Shown: in pieces, positions 36,021-39,326 of the stretch | Numbering within the stretch: the first letter of the stretch is position 1 | How the letters are laid out: every line of letters begins with the position of its first letter | NCBI GenBank assembly: GCA_025963425.1 | Contig: JAOPUQ010000313.1 | Coordinates: 1 to 39,326 of the forward strand | Length of the DNA stretch: 39,326 nt | Origin: Modestobacter sp. | Lineage (GTDB): Bacteria; Actinomycetota; Actinomycetes; Mycobacteriales; Geodermatophilaceae | Direction: 5' to 3' | Notes under the pieces: model-generated | The model's database searches: none | What the model was told of the DNA's origin: nothing | Seen by the model: the letters and a program-made list of their open reading frames with translations, nothing else | Made by a program: the position numbers and the translations under genes

Positions 36021-37910
36021 CTACGACGAGGCCCACGACTTCTGAGCAGCCTCGATCGGGCGTTGACCGGGCGATGCGTCGTCGACCAACACGGCCGGGC
36101 GCCATCCGCGCAGGGAACTCGTCACCGCCAGCGCCTCGGCGCGCCGGAGATCGGTGACTCTGAGAACCCGCTCGTGCAGCAGGCCACGCTCCAGCAGTCG
36201 ACCCCGCTCGACGCCCGGCAGACAGCCCGAGCCCGTGGGAGGGGTCCACCAACGGCGGTCGATCCGCACGGCGAGGTTGGCGATGCAGGTCTCGGTGATC
36301 TCCCCGCGTTCATTGACCAGCACGACGTCGTCGGCCTCGGGATGGCGGGCGGCGCGGGCCTCGTAGGCCTCCCGGTGGGTGGTCTTGTGGGAGAACCAGA
36401 TGCTCGTCGAGTCGATCGGGTGGCCGTCGAGGGCGAGCGAGACGGGCCGGTCTGCCTGCGCCGGAGCCGGCCCGACATCCACCGTGAATCGGCCCGACCG
36501 CGCGAGCCGGAGGCGGACCCTGGAGCTGCCGGACCGTGGGACAGCGATCCCCAGCGCGGTCCGGGCCTCCGCGAGGTCACATCGGAAGCCGAAGTAGGCC
36601 GCCGACCCGGCGAGCCGGGCCAGGTGCCGGTCGAGGTTCCGGAACCCGTGCGCGGGGGAATGGCCCAGCGTCTCCATCAGCTCGTACTCCACGTGCGGTT
36701 CGGTCAGGACCGCGGCCTTGGTGAGGAGCTCGGCTCGCTCCGCGGTCGGATCGGAGTCCCAGGTGATCCCACCGCCGGCGCCGTAGACGGCCATGCCGGA
36801 GACCCGGTCCACGACCACGGTGCGGATGGCCACGCTGAACCGCGCCCGGAAGGGGGCGTCGGGTGGCGCGACGAGGCCGATGGTGCCGCAGTAGACGCCG
36901 CGTGGGCCGGCTTCGAGCTCACGGATCAGCTGCATGCTCGCCCGCTTGGGGGCGCCGGTGACCGAGCCGCACGGGAAGAGTGCTCCGAAGACGTCGGCCA
37001 GCCCGACGTCGGGCCTCGTCCGGGCGGTCACCTCGGAGGTCATCTGCCACAGCGTGGGGTAGCGCTCGAGCGCGAACAGCTCCGGGACGTCGACACTGCC
37101 GAGTCGGGCGACCTTGGAGAGATCGTTGCGCAGCAGGTCGACGATCATCAGGTTCTCGGCCCGTTCCTTGGGGCTGCTCCGGAGCTGGCGCGCCTGGTCC
37201 AGGTCGTCGTCGGTCGTGCGGCCGCGTGCGGCGGTGCCCTTCATCGGGCGGGTCCGCAGGCGATCACCGGACCACTCGAAGAACAGCTCCGGGCTGGCGC
37301 TGGCGATCACGTGCCGCCCCAGGTCCAGGTAGGCGTTGTACGCGCCGCGCTGAGCCAGGACCAGGTCGGTGTAGAGGCGTTCGAGATCGCCGTCGACGTG
37401 TGCTCGGAGCCGGTCGGTGAGGTTGCACTGATAGACGTCGCCGGCCGCGATGCGCTCCCGGACGCGGGAGACCGCGCTGTGGTGGTCCTCGTCCGACCAG
37501 CCCGGCTGCCACGGCGCCGCGGTGACCTGTCCCTCCTGCCCGGGTCCGACGGGGGAGACGTCGCTGGGCGGGCCGCAGATCCCGAACCAGACCAGGGGCG
37601 GGTCCTCCCCGGCGGGGCCGGCCACCGGCAACGCCGCGTCCAGGCCGGGCGCCGCTTCGTAGGCGACGTAGCCGAACGCCCAGTGCCCAGCGGAGGTGGC
37701 CCGCTCGACCTCGATGAGGACAGCCGCGACGTCCTCCGGCCGCTGCGCGGTGAGCACGCGGAACGGTGGCGGGCACAGCAGGGCCGTTCCGGATCGCAGG
37801 TCGTCGAACCGGGCCCAGGGCCGCTGGTAGCCGTCGTCCGCGCCTCTGCCGACCAACTCCACCGCCACTTCGGTTCGCCCGGGCGCGAAGCGTAGTCCGC
37901 TCGGTCTCAA
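36021..37910 (-). CDS. pabB: Aminodeoxychorismate synthase component I fused to class IV aminotransferase/4-amino-4-deoxychorismate lyase (PabB-PabC fusion)
   Basis: GDVYQCNLTDRL, ASPELFFEWSGDRLRTRPMKGTAARG, LMIVDLLRNDLSKVA, FPCGSVTGAPKRASMQLI, GGGITWDSDPTAERAEL; then HKTTHREAYEARAAR, DDVVLVNERGEITETCIANLAVRID, TGSGCLPGVERGRLLE. Start codon uncertain. Confidence 0.88.
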   Translation of the reverse strand: MRPSGLRFAPGRTEVAVELVGRGADDGYQRPWARFDDLRSGTALLCPPPFRVLTAQRPEDVAAVLIEVERATSAGHWAFGYVAYEAAPGLDAALPVAGPAGEDPPLVWFGICGPPSDVSPVGPGQEGQVTAAPWQPGWSDEDHHSAVSRVRERIAAGDVYQCNLTDRLRAHVDGDLERLYTDLVLAQRGAYNAYLDLGRHVIASASPELFFEWSGDRLRTRPMKGTAARGRTTDDDLDQARQLRSSPKERAENLMIVDLLRNDLSKVARLGSVDVPELFALERYPTLWQMTSEVTARTRPDVGLADVFGALFPCGSVTGAPKRASMQLIRELEAGPRGVYCGTIGLVAPPDAPFRARFSVAIRTVVVDRVSGMAVYGAGGGITWDSDPTAERAELLTKAAVLTEPHVEYELMETLGHSPAHGFRNLDRHLARLAGSAAYFGFRCDLAEARTALGIAVPRSGSSRVRLRLARSGRFTVDVGPAPAQADRPVSLALDGHPIDSTSIWFSHKTTHREAYEARAARHPEADDVVLVNERGEITETCIANLAVRIDRRWWTPPTGSGCLPGVERGRLLERGLLHERVLRVTDLRRAEALAVTSSLRGWRPAVLVDDASPGQRPIEAAQKSWASS

Positions 37911-37938
37911 CCGTCCGGAGCGAAGCGCAGCGCGGCGG

Positions 37939-39326
<1,388 letters not shown>

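Noticed and set aside
36021-37910. APWQPGW in PabB as another copy of the Pro-Trp tag
   Set aside because: It is internal, between domains of an unrelated metabolic enzyme. It is treated as evidence that the motif can arise by chance.

Overview
High-GC actinobacterial window (a Geodermatophilaceae-like source is only a guess). The left and centre hold an apparent lipid/polyketide locus. It contains an alkaline-phosphatase-superfamily phosphodiesterase, an acyl-CoA carboxylase carboxyltransferase, and two giant overlapping PUFA/enediyne-like iterative type I synthases (ER-like/NMO-KS-AT-ACP-KR and KS-AT-ACP-DH-PPTase). These are followed by a discrete ACP, a second phosphodiesterase and a sulfotransferase. 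Two protease-inhibitor pairs flank the synthase core: a protealysin-like M4 protease with an emfourin-like inhibitor, and a trypsin-like S1 protease whose gene overlaps a serpin gene. The serpin reactive loop carries Arg-Ser, which fits the Asp189-type specificity of its neighbour. Downstream is a tightly overlapping accessory block: two small ATGA-linked ORFs, a PQQ-like beta-propeller, a serpin C-terminal remnant, an alpha/beta hydrolase, a beta-propeller/SDR fusion, an SDR lacking its catalytic motifs, a truncated methyltransferase, an SDR split by an in-frame TGA, and another SDR with YxxxR. The right end is mostly metabolic: an orphan molybdopterin hydroxylase large subunit, a PabB-PabC fusion, and succinate dehydrogenase/fumarate reductase subunits B and A (A is partial). 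All homology statements come from motif recognition by eye; no database search was run.
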